From contig NC_081414.1 of assembly GCF_030272615.1 (NCBI RefSeq), forward strand, positions 1,427,501 to 1,489,500: DNA of 62,000 nt, in the 5' to 3' direction. Below are positions 34,442 to 44,510 of the stretch, piece by piece (within the stretch, counting starts at the first letter, position 1; every line of letters begins with the position of its first letter). The translations under genes and the position numbers were made by a program. The notes beneath the pieces were generated by a model. It made no database searches. It saw only the letters and a list, made by a program, of their open reading frames with translations, and had not been told where the DNA came from. Source of the stretch: Cryptomeria japonica (taxonomy: Eukaryota; Streptophyta; Pinopsida; Cupressales; Cupressaceae).

Positions 34442-36010
34442 TGCAGGAGCACCCTTCAAAGGGCTCCCACCATTTGTTTTGATTGTGTTCTTGCTTCTTT
34501 ATGAAGCCATTGTATATAAAATAAAGAGTCATGTGCTCATTGGTCCTAGTTAGGGTCCTAGTTGAGGTCCTAGGGTCATGAGTCAAAGTTGTGTTTTTTT
34601 TTTGGAAATAGAGGGTATGTGTGCCTTTGAGGTGTTTAGGGGTCCTTCTTAGCATGGTGGTGTCCTTAGGTTAGCCCAATGTGGGTCTAGGAGTCAAGAA
34701 AAGCAACATTGAGAAAGTTGCAAAAGTTGCATGACAACTTTTAAAAGTTGTCAAGCAACTTTTCCACCTTGAGGTCAAAATATTTAGGTTAGCGTGGACA
34801 ACCCTAATATGGGCACATAAACCAAGGAGAGGGTAGTATAAGTAGTTACAAACCCTAAGATAATGGGTTGGATGTCAGATGTTGTATGGCCCAAGCAAAG
34901 TGACTTGACTGTGACTGCAATTTTGTTGCCAGTCGGCACAAATAGAGTAAAGGAAGATTGTTAATGGATTGATTTTCATGCAAAACTATGTGGAGTGTCT
35001 TGTATGGTGTATTCAATTTAATTTTGATCATTTAGATTAGGTTTTTATTTGTAAGTGAGGTGTGTTTGTAAATATTTTGTAAATAGCCTTCTCTCTGTCC
35101 AGTTTTGGACTGGTTTGTGTCAATGGGCTCATAACTCCATTCCCCATTGTGGAACCACCATGAAACCACGGGGAATGAGATTATAGAACTTGTACTATAC
35201 TTCACAGCAATAAGGGCCCTTGAAAATTCAAGGAGGCCATTTAAAGACCCACTCCTAGGCGAGACTGGACAGTACCCGGCTAGGAAGGGTTAAGTTGCAG
35301 AGGTCTTGGAGAGCAAGGAAGGTCAGAGGAGGAGGCACCCTTTGGAGGAGTAGTAGAGGGGTGAGTGGAGAACCATTGGTGTGAAGGAGGAGCTTCCACC
35401 AATCTAGACAAGGTGGCAAGAGCACCAAACCCACACTGTGACCCTGGCAGGCCTAAAAGCCCTCCTAAAAACCCTTAAAAACCTTAAAATCCACCTAGGG
35501 CAGTGTACGGACACTTGGAGGCTTAAAACCTGAAAAATCCTTGAGCCCTTGCTAAATCAATAGTAGGTCTTTTAGGAATTTTCACAAGAAAGTGCATCGT
35601 TTGTAAGAGGGAGCCCTAAAGGACCGGGTAGGAGGCCTAATTGGTCAAAATCCTTGTAGCCCTATTTTGTAGGCAAAACAAAAAATAGTGAAATCGGTAA
35701 GGGGTTGAAAGCTTGAAACCTCTTGGGGGCACATGAATGGGTGGAAAAACCATGTATTAGACCTGGCCTATCCTTTCTAAGACCTAGGAAGGTGTGGAAC
35801 AAGCCAAACCCTTATTAGCCTAAGTAAGGGTTCCTTGAAACTCATGAGCAGTTGAGACCTTAGGAGTAGTTTTTCAAGTTGTTGGTGGGTGGATTGGGCA
35901 AGGTCAAGGGATTCCTCAAGCAAAGAAGGTCCTAGAGACCCTAGGGGTGGTCAAAACACCTGGTGATCCAAGGAAAGGATCCAAGAGCATAGACTAGGCT
36001 AGTATATCCC
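34442..36010 (+). repeat. E4 3' LTR, main part
   Basis: It retains the complete 5' end (TGCAGGAGCACCC). It is interrupted at 36010 by E5 and resumes for its last 16 bp at 51965-51980. The total is about 1585 bp. Confidence 0.92.
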
Positions 36011-36785
36011 TGTGTATGGTGAAAATGGATAACAATAACAGCAATATTGAAAGGCTAAATGAATCCAACCACAAAACCCTAGCTTAACAATGAACAAAGA
36101 TCCACCATAACATATGAAGATTACCTAAAACAATGCAAATAATTCAAAATCACAAAGATTATACCAATCACATGTCCAATAGGGTTTTTATCTCCATTCT
36201 TCCTATCTCCATTGATCTTACTTGATATATATTTGCTCTCAGATTTTTGTATGCACAAGAGCTCAACAAAGAACGGAATGTGGTTGCAAGTAGGATCGTA
36301 GTGTAGCCAAGTGATCATTAGCATGAGTGATTAGGGTTTGACAAAGAAGAAAGTATCTCCTTAAATAGAAGACACAATATGAAATGGAGGGTTAAGATTG
36401 AGAGGTGTAAAAAGAGAGGTTGGCTAGGATTAGAGGGTAGGTATAAGAAATACCAAAATAATGAAAGAGGTAGGTAGTGTATGAATTAAGAGATGAATGA
36501 CATGTGTTATGTGTAGAAAAAGATAATGAATTAATTAAATAAATAAAGATTTATTTAATTAATAGAAGAAATAGGACAATTAAATAAATAAAATATTTAT
36601 TTAATTTAGGAAAGGGTAATTTAAATAAATAAATGTATTTATTTAAATGAGAAATAAGGCTAGAAGAGGATAAATGAATTAATTAAATAAATAAAAATTT
36701 ATTTAATTAATAGAAGAATTAGGCTTAGATAATTAAATAAATAAAATATTTATTTAATTAATCATGACAATTTTGGGTGTCTATA
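36011..36785 (-). repeat. E5 3' LTR
   Basis: 775 bp. On the element's strand it begins TATAGACACCC (TGTAGACACCC in the other copy) and ends CACCATACACA. Five consecutive AT-rich palindromes occupy 36531-36760. Confidence 0.93.
36531..36760. repeat. Five consecutive AT-rich palindromes in E5 LTR
   Basis: Centres lie at about 36546, 36592, 36634, 36695 and 36745. The first has 14-bp perfect arms (TTAATTAAATAAAT) and a 4-nt loop; the others are similar. The same series is at about 51705-51935, and a related series is in the solo LTR at about 9420-9665. Confidence 0.88.
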
Positions 36786-37130
36786 TTTTGCCCCTCTTTG
36801 AGACAATGCGGCTTGTCGCGTTGTTTCAAAGAAGATAAGATGAACTGATACAGAGTTGCCCCAGTATGGGAATAATATGCCCCCTCGAGAGATTGGATGA
36901 AAATGTCTGAAAAGATTGCAGACAATCTCTCGATAAGAAAGAAAGGCGAGAATGGATTGACCGAATAAAGTGACAAAGTCACAGGATAATGAAGACTGAC
37001 TTGGAAAATGAAGGCGAGGGCTAGGGTAGGCTTATAAGATAGACCACGGGCAAAAGACATCCTCATTGTCATCTACACCCTTACGAGATCACAGTGCAGA
37101 GCGAGAAAAGAGCAGCAGCAGTCAGCAACG
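36786..37130 (+). promoter_or_regulatory. Putative promoter of the antisense PMD gene; E5 polypurine tract
   Basis: On the minus strand, GAGGGGCAAAATA next to the LTR is the E5 polypurine tract (about 36786-36800). On the plus strand, TTATAAGATAG at about 37032-37042 is a TATA-like box about 95 bp before the first ATG. A pyrimidine-rich CATCCTCATTGTCATCTACA follows about 25 bp later, where transcription could begin. The promoter reading is inference from position and motif. Confidence 0.5.
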
Positions 37131-37196
37131 ATGGCCTTCGTACACAGATTCGACCGTGTTCGCCGATTCCAAAGGCCAACAGAGGTAGGAGAGCCG
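37131..37196 (+). CDS. PMD gene exon 1 (predicted)
   Basis: Twenty-two codons starting MAFVHRFDRVRRFQRPTEVG, ending at a strong splice donor (CCG then GTAAGT at 37197). The exon ends in phase 0. The exon that follows the predicted acceptor is also in phase 0 and joins the PMD frame. That agreement and the position after a TATA-like box are the evidence; there is no transcript support. Confidence 0.55.
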
Positions 37197-37309
37197 GTAA
37201 GTAACACCAAACCTCCTCGTACTTTCACGCATTTCAATTTTTGTCATTAATGCTCAGTAGGTAGCAATAAATGCGCTAGGAATAGGACTTTAAAAAATGC
37301 AAAAACGTA

Positions 37310-37505
37310 GAACCGCGTCTGTGTCGGTGCCAGGCGCGTCTATGTCCGCCAGGCGCGTCTGTGTTGGTTCCAGGCGCGTTTACGTTTGGGACCGCGTTTG
37401 TGCATGATGTAAGCACGTTTATGTCCAGAAAGGGCGTCTGTGTTGCAGAAGCGCGTTTATGTAGTCAAGAAGCGCGTTTGTGATTTTAAAGCGCGTTTAT
37501 GTCTT
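37310..37505 (+). repeat. GCGTYTRTGT motif block, left
   Basis: About ten copies of GCGTCTGTGT, GCGTCTATGT, GCGTTTATGT or GCGTTTGTG at roughly 18-27 bp spacing, often preceded by GC or AG. The reverse complement (ACACAGACGC) forms the two blocks in the E5 leader. Confidence 0.85.
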
Positions 37506-37630
37506 AAAATGTATGGTTTCGGTCTTCTAGGTCAAATCGACAATTCTGTGAGGAACATACGCTGTTGATTGGATAAGCTGTTGAGAGGATACACTCAAAC
37601 AGGTCCTCTAGGAAGACTAGGATAGATCAA

Positions 37631-37907
37631 GGCACTTTGTGATGAATAGGGAGTACCAAGATAGAGTACTTTGTGATGAACAGGGAGTACCCAAAGGATG
37701 AGTAGCACTTTGTGATGAACAAGGAGTGCTAAATGTGAGTAACACTTTGTGATGAACAGGGAATGTCACACACGTAGTACTTTGTGATGAACAGGGAGCA
37801 CTACTAGGATAGATAGCAACACTTTGTGATGAACAGTGAGTGTCACTAGGATAGATAACCATATGCATTTAGATAGCGAGTAGCATTTTGTGATGAACAG
37901 TGAATGC
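37631..37907 (+). repeat. Seven-copy array of hairpins with covarying stems
   Basis: Each copy has a fixed 15-nt loop (consensus TTGTGATGAACAGGG) between two short arms. The arms change together: GTACT/AGTAC (37666-37690), AGCACT/AGTGCT (37704-37730), ACACT/AGTGT (37819-37843) and GCATT/AATGC (37883-37907) pair perfectly. Copies at 37631, 37742 and 37776 have a single A-C mismatch. Copy starts are 34-64 bp apart. Confidence 0.85.
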
Positions 37908-37943
37908 CACGATAACTGACAGGATTGATTTGTTTGACTGCAG

Positions 37944-39646
37944 GAGTATCTGCCGATGTTAGAGTCACGGGAGAGGTTCCCGTCCACACAGAGACTATGA
38001 CCAGAGTTTTCGTTTGAGGACAGAGCTGCGATTGAGGAGATGGGCCTCAGACATGTACTGTATGTGCTTGAGTTTCGGGCAAACATGGGTTTGCTGATTA
38101 CACTGGCGGAGAGATGGCACTCCGAGACTTGCACTTTTCACTTGTCGATGGGGGAGATGACAGTGACCCTCGAGGATGTATACAGGATTTTGCACATACC
38201 GATCGATGGAGAGCTGATCCCATACGATCGAGATGGAGACAGAGAGGCGCTGAGACAGGTATTTCAGGATCCCGGGCTGGAGATGAGAGCAAGGCACGTG
38301 GCATGGGATACCATGACCGCGACAGGGTTAGCTTTGCCAGCTGTGATTGGAGGAGTTATCAGTGGGTTCTTGTGTCCAGATAGAGCGACACGGGGGTTGG
38401 CAGTGGGCTGGGGAGGAGCACTGGAGACATTGGTGACCGAGCACACCAGATATGCATGGGGTCCATGCGTCCTGGCACATCTGTATTATGAGCTGCACCA
38501 ATTCGTTTACCATGGATCAGTTGGCTTGGGTTGCGGAGTGACACTGCTATAGGTGTGGGCATATGAGCATCTGCCGATCACGCGACCTATACACTTCAGG
38601 GGCAGAGGGCATGGACGGAGCTTTGTACACCTATATGATATGATCACCTCACAGCCTCGGATTGGCAGGTTAGAGCACTGGAGGCGTGTGATAGATGACA
38701 TTGATATGGTCATCTGGAGGCCGTACCTGGGGTGCGAGGAGTGGGAGGATGACGCAGTGGAGCTGCCATATACATTCAAGAGCAGATATTTGATTGGGCG
38801 GACACCCTACATTTTGGAGAGACAGCTGGTGGACAGGGTAGGCAGACAGTTTGGCAGGATCCAGAGGATGCCACGAGGCTCGGGTATGTATGCCCGTACA
38901 GTCAGGGATCAGGCACAGTTCGGGCCATTGTTATCGTATGATCAGGCCGTCACACAGCTGACAGAGATGATACCCCTACCCTGGGATATGTGGCCAGAGA
39001 TTGAGGATGCAGGCATGGATGCAGAGTACTCCGCGTATTGGGCAGAGCATCCGTTTCCACGGTTGACAGATCCGGGAGAGCTACTGGAGGGAGAGGTTGG
39101 AGGGGATAATGATGATGATGGTGGAGGAGATGGAGGTAGGGGCCAACGGAGGCGGAGAGGAGTAGTGGGGGTCCAGAGGAGGATGAGCTACTGGAGCTGA
39201 GGGAGATCTGCCAGGGCCAGGCAGACGAGATCCAGGAGTTGGAGAGGGAGAGGGATCACCTCAGGATCAGACTCAGGGACACTGAGCGGGAGAGGGACCA
39301 GGCTATCCAGCGATATACTGAGGCTGAGACAGCTCTGAGGGCAGAGAGGCAGGCGGTAGAGGATGCAGGGGCAGGCTACGCATATGTCTTGCGAGCCGGA
39401 GAGGAGATTGGTTACTGGAGGGACCTCTACTATGGTGCAGTGCCAGCGGATCAGCGGGCGAGGAGCTTCCATAGACCATCGCGGACAGCGACGGCTACGG
39501 GAGGGAGTCGGAGGAGGCAGGCATCTAGTGGTGGGGTCATGGGTCCTCCACCACCACCAGACAGGCAGGGTGATCCTGGAGCGGGTCCTTCTACAGCTCA
39601 GCGTCCGTCGAGGCCAGGCGGCTCCGAGGGAGGGAGTTCATCATAG
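37944..39646 (+). pseudogene. Plant mobile domain (PMD) gene, exon 2, with few disabling changes
   Basis: PMD proteins (the MAIN/MAIL1 type in plants) are nuclear proteins linked to transposon silencing and genome stability; the domain is often carried by transposons. The frame starts EYLPMLESRERFPS. A TGA is at 37998-38000, then the hallmark LITLAERWHSETCTFHLSMG with EMTVTLEDVYRILHIPIDG at about 38091-38210. A TAG at 38550-38552 is in phase, followed by VWAYEHLPITRP and VIWRPYLGCEEWEDDAVELP. A one-base shift at about 39110-39180 leads into a coiled coil (ELERERDHLRIRLRDTERER, 39236-39300) and a Gly/Pro/Ser-rich end at 39646. Both stops fit single C-to-T changes. Base use is clearly G-richer than the rest of E5, suggesting capture from a host gene. 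The strand is opposite to E5. Confidence 0.85.
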
Positions 39647-41337
39647 CCATAGAGGGCTCCCCTTTGTATCAGTATATGTACCATTTTTGTATTGTAGACA
39701 CTTGCGGGTGATTTTGTAGCCATATGATTCTTTTGACATCATTGTATCATGACACCTTTGATTATATATGAGAGATGATTCACCATTTTTGCGGCAGCTA
39801 TATGCATGTGTACCTTATGTTCTTATGTGATGTTTGTTTTATGATATGGATGCTTATATGATGCAATGCAATATTTTTGTTCTTTTATGTTTTATATGGG
39901 GTGCATGATGCAAATGTGAATGTATGTAATGCAACTGAATATGATAATGCAAATGATTATTTACATGATGGAAATGTAAGATGTGCTAATATGTGTTATA
40001 TGCAGGATGTGATGCAGTTGTGATATTTACATGTATGTATGAAATGCTTATATGTGGTGATGCAGGTGTAACTATATGAAATGCAAGTGTTTTTGGTGTG
40101 TCATTATACTCAGTCATGTGATAGTAGGCTACACGGACTCGAGAAGGACAATGGAAGTCAATCAAGAAAGGGGGATGGAAGACAGAAGATATGAACGTGA
40201 AAGAGCTTCTTGTGCGTTATCATCATTGAGCTTTATTATGGCAAAATAGGTTATGACAATCGAGGCATATGTTCAACCTAGAAAGTCATTGTACCTGTTT
40301 GCATAGAGATAAGACAGTCACAAACAAGGAATGCCCCAGTTCATACTAGACTTACAGTGTCCTCATATCCTTGGACAAGTCATAGCATTACTAAAAGACA
40401 ATCCACAGACAGCAAACAAAATAGGTGACGATACCCCATCCTCGCCTTTCTAGTCAAAGACATCCTGGAGATAGAATCTCTAGTCAGAGACATCCTGGAA
40501 AAGCTAAAAGACATGTCACCAAAAAGATGAAATCAAGAGAAAACCAAGACTCGACACCAACATCCACTGTAGTCCTCAAGTTTAGTGTCTCTTCTCACTT
40601 GTATAAGTCATGTTTGATTGTGGTCACAATGTTCACTTTCACAAAAGGGATAGATTAACACTGAACCATAATGTTGTCTGAGTCTGTTGAAAGATTTGAT
40701 TTTGTTGAAGCCCATTGTTGCTGCTGTGTCTCATCTGAAACTAACTGAATCCATGAAACTGATACTTTATTGAGGAGAAAATGAAGCTTTATTGTGGATC
40801 TGGCGATGCAAATGTTGCTTTATTGCGGATTGTGCGCGAATAGACTGAAGAAAGCTGGAAGAAACTGTACTCCTCGAACATGCGATGTTCTTAGTTCCAC
40901 ACCCATCACCAGACATAGGATTTTCCGTAGCCACAGATAGGATCTGATTTATTATGAATGGAAAGGGAGGTTTATTATGGATGGCTAACCAATCTTAGGT
41001 AGATCAATAACAAGCCATGATGGGAATGGGTAAGTTTATTATGAACGAATAGGTTGTGAGTGTGTGCAAAGTGAAGGATGAAAGAGAATCCTGAAGGAGA
41101 GAGGAGCAATGTCTCTACGCATGGCACTGGTGACCCAGTTTTCACCATGGTACTTGCCCAGGGCGCCACCGAAGTGGTTTTCACCGTTGGACGAAATTAT
41201 TTCTCTTTACTTTTTTCGATTTTTCAAAAAAAAAAAAAAATTGTGTCACAAGGCGCCTATTTGCTAGGTTTTCACCAAGTAACGATTTTTTTGTTTTATA
41301 ATTTTTTTGTATTTTTGAATTAGGATATTCCGACAAG
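39647..41337. other. E5 non-coding region between PMD gene and pol
   Basis: Downstream of the PMD stop. About 39790-40090 is rich in ATGCAA/TGATGCAAATG-like degenerate units. A short tandem repeat AGACATCCTGGA occurs twice at about 40457-40498. An A-rich run is at 41226-41240. No domain was found in the short frames. It would be the 3' part of both the PMD transcript and, on the other strand, the sequence downstream of integrase. Confidence 0.55.
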
Positions 41338-42490
41338 CTATGTGTAGAACCTGCGAAGGTGCATGCTGTTGATAGGATCCTCCAAAGGTTCACCTTCTGT
41401 AGTTGAGAGTTGATATGCCCCAGATCCATATATCGCTGTGATGATGTAAGGACCAAGCCAGTTTGGTTCAAACTTGCCCTTCTTCTCTCTGTCTTGCTGA
41501 TTCTTGGGGTTTTCTCTGAGAACCAAATCACCTACCTCAAATGTGCGAGGCTTGACCTTGTGATTGTAGCTGTGACTCATTCGCTGTTGGTAAGCCTTAA
41601 GATAATTAAAAGCAATTTGTCTCCGTTCATCCAGCAGTTCTAGTTCTTGTAAGCGAGAGACCCTGTAGTCTTCATCAGTGATGATGTTTTGCAAAGAGAC
41701 CCGTAAGGAAGGTAACTCGACCTCAATAGGCAAGATGGCTTCAGCGCCGTAGACAAGTGAATATGGTGTAGCTCCTGTAGGTGTGCAGACACTTGTGCGG
41801 TAGGCCCAAAGTGCAGGATTGAGTTGGATATGCCAGTTGCGGCCAGCGTCGTCGACTGTCTTTTTGAGGATTTTAAGAATTGTTTTATTAGACGCCTCAG
41901 CTTGGCCATTACCTTGGGGGTAATATGGTGTGGAGAAACGATGGGAAATATGGAAGCGGTCACAGAGTTCACGAACATCCTAATTTTTTAAGGGACGCCC
42001 GTTATCCGTAATAATGGACTTAGGAATACCATATCGGCAAATGATATAGTTAAGGATGAAAGTAGCAATTTGTTTTCCAGTGACTTGTGTGAGAGGCACG
42101 GCTTCAATCCATTTTGTAAAATACTCTGTGGCAGTGATAATGAATTTATGACCATTAGAAGAAGGAGGGTGAATCTTGCCTATGAGATCGAGTCCCCACT
42201 GACAAAAGGGCCAAGGAGACGCAAGTGGTTGTAGTTCTTGTGCTGGTGCATGTATGAGATCTCCATGAATTTGACATTGCTTACATTTCTTGACAAACTG
42301 ATATGAGTCTTTTTCCATATTGGGCCAATAATATCCAGTCCTGATGAGTTTCTTGGCCAAGGTAGGACCACTAGCATGCGGACCACATATCCCTTCATGC
42401 ACTTCACGTAACGCAATCTGAGCTTCATCGCTTTCTAAACATCTAAGAAGAGTGCCATCTAGACCTCACCAGTATAGGATATCAGCTAGA
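41338..42490 (-). pseudogene. E5 integrase (gypsy)
   Basis: Minus strand, from the HHCC zinc domain (HEGICGPHASGP, KKCKQCQIHG, 42402-42270) into the core. The first Asp is in GLDLIGKI, the second in SIITDNGRPLKN, and the Glu in GNGQAEASNKTILK. One stop (TAG, about 41980) lies after PLKN and one before the zinc domain (about 42467). The end is a C-terminal module (KFEPNWLGPYIITAIYGSGA) finishing INSMHLRRFYT at 41338. Catalytic residues are intact. Confidence 0.88.
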
Positions 42491-43560
42491 ATGACATATC
42501 GAGAGGATTGGCGAATGAAAGTGCGGCGTTGGTTGTTTGATAGATCAGGAGGTAGGGTATTGTCGCAAAGATATGTGAAGATGGAGCCATATAACTGGGA
42601 TTCGGGACCAACAACGCATATCATTTCAGTAGGAGTGATCTCATATGACGGAACCAACAGGTTGTCTACCAGGAACTCATAGCAAGTTTCATTTTGAGGC
42701 AGGTCAATTAGTGAAGCAATTGTAGCCATGGCATCTGCGGCGCGATTCTGCTCTCTTGGTATCTGCTCAAAGTCTATCTTTGTAAAGTGTTGTTTCAGAT
42801 TATCCACCATTTGTTTATAAGGCATTAATTTTTCATCTTTTGTTTGGTAATCATCAGTTGCTTGACGGATAACAAGTTGGGAGTCTCCAAAAACATGAAG
42901 TTTTCCTGGATCTTCCATTGAACTGCAATTCGTAATCCTGTTGTTAATGCCTCATATTCCGCTATATTGTTGGTGCAAGGAAATGATAAGCGGTATGATT
43001 TTGGTATAGAATCACCTTGAGGAGTTATAAAGAGAATACCAGCTCCTGCCCCATGCTGTGTGTATGAACCATCAAAGTATAATTGCCATGGCTTTGCGTG
43101 TGATATTGTTAAAATGGATTCATCTGGAAATTCTGAACTTAGAGGAGCATCATCTATCATGGGAGCATCTGCTAATTGATCCGTGATTGCTTGTCCTTTT
43201 ATTGCTTTTCTGTCCACATACTCGATGTCGAATTCACTCAATATCATTACCCATTTGGCCAGTCGCCCAGTAAGTGTAGCTTTGTTGAGAAGGTATTTTA
43301 ATGGATCAATTCTTGCAATCAACTTAGTCTTGTGAGTAAGCATATAATGTCATAATTTCTGTGAAGCAAAGACCACAGCGAGACATGCACGCTCGATTGG
43401 TGTGTAGTTTAGCTTGTATCCCACCAATGTGCGACTGATATAGTATACTGCTTTTTCCTTGCCGTCAGCAATTTGTTGCGCTAAGAGTGCCCCCAGTGCT
43501 GTTGGAGTAGCTGAAATGTATAATAACAGTGGTTGATCTGGAACTGGTGGCATCAGAACT
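42491..43560 (-). pseudogene. E5 RNase H and second (archaeal-type) RNase H
   Basis: The first RNase H reads LLLYISATPTALGALLAQ (with Ser in place of the usual Asp in DAS) and YYISRTLVGYKLNYTPIERA, with a stop at 43350 before HYMLTHKTKLIARIDPLKYL. The second reads WQLYFDGSYTQHGAGAGIL, TNNIAEYEALTTGL and, after a one-base shift at about 42900, VFGDSQLVIRQATDDYQTKD with RAADAMATIAS. The FDGS, E and D residues of the second are present. Dual RNase H is a hallmark of the Tat lineage. Confidence 0.88.
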
Positions 43561-44510
43561 GGTGGATTTAGAAGATAATCTTTGAGCGTCTGGAAAGCTT
43601 GTTGACAGTTGTCATCCCATTTGAATTTGATGTTTTTATGTAGCAGGTGCTGGAAAGGATTACACTTATCCGCCAGTTGTGCTATGAATCTTCGGATGGA
43701 CTGGAGTCTGCCTTATAAGGATCGAAGTTGACTGATATTTCTTGGTGGTTGCATTAACAAGATAGCTTTGACTTTTGCTGGATCCGCTTCAATTCCTCTT
43801 TTGGATACAATGAATCCTAGGAGTTTCCCGGAGGTTACTCCAAAGACACATTTCTTGTGGTTTAATCTTACCTTATACTTTTCCAATCGATCAAAGGCAA
43901 CTGAAAGTATGTCCAAATGTGTATTTCTTTCTATTGATTTGACCAAGAGATCGTCAACATAATCTTCCACGGTTATGTGCATGAGATCATGAAAGATAGT
44001 GGTCATTGCTCTTTGATATGTAGCATCTGCATTTTTCAGCCCAAAGGGCATGACATTCCAACAGAAAGTTCCCCACAGACAAGTGAATGATGTTTTATGT
44101 TGATCCTCGGGTGCAATTCTTATCTGATTATAGCCAGAGAATCCATCCATTAATGATAGCATTTCATGACCTGCTATGAGATCAACAATCAAGTCAATGT
44201 TTGGTAATGGGAAGTCATCCTTTGGACAAGCTTTGTTGATGTCTCTTAAATCTGTGCAAATTCTAATGCTGCGATCTGGTTTGCTGACAGGTACCAAATT
44301 GGAGATCCATTCGGGGTAATCAATTGTGTGTATGAATCCGACATCGAGTAATTTCTCAAGCTTTGCTTTGACGAGCAATGCCACTTGTGGATGCATTTTC
44401 CTTAAATTCTGTTTCACTGGCTTTGCCCCCGGTTTGACTGTCAAATGATGCATTACCAAATCCAGATCCAGTCCAGGCATATCAGCGTATGACCATGCAA
44501 AGTTGATTTG
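43561..44510 (-). pseudogene. E5 reverse transcriptase
   Basis: The open part 44480-43713 has 255 codons: HLTVKPGAKPVKQNLRKMHP, IRICTDLRDINKACPKDDFP, LSLMDGFSGYNQIRIAPEDQ, then the intact catalytic box YVDDLL (about residues 174-179) and LGFIVSKRGIEADPAKV. It is ended by a TAA at 43713-43715, after which the connection domain continues (GRLQSIRRFIAQLADKCNPF). Apart from the stops the core looks functional. Confidence 0.9.

Larger units (their letters stand above)
37197..37943 (+). other. Predicted intron of the PMD gene carrying two repeat arrays
   Basis: Starts GTAAGTAAC and ends TTTGTTTGACTGCAG, both good plant splice signals; 747 bp. It contains ten GCGTYTRTGT-like motifs (37310-37505) and seven covarying hairpins (37631-37907). 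It could instead be plain 3' untranslated sequence of E5 on the other strand. Confidence 0.6.

Noticed and set aside
37631-37910. Tandem C/D snoRNAs, because GTGATGA matches the C box
   Set aside because: No D box (CTGA) lies at the right distance in any unit, and the units are only 34-64 bp apart. The covarying arms fit simple hairpins better.
37631-37910. CRISPR-like array
   Set aside because: Repeat arms vary, spacers are short and unequal, and the context is a plant retrotransposon.
38098-39472. Minus-strand frames across the PMD gene
   Set aside because: They are antisense shadows of a G-rich coding strand.
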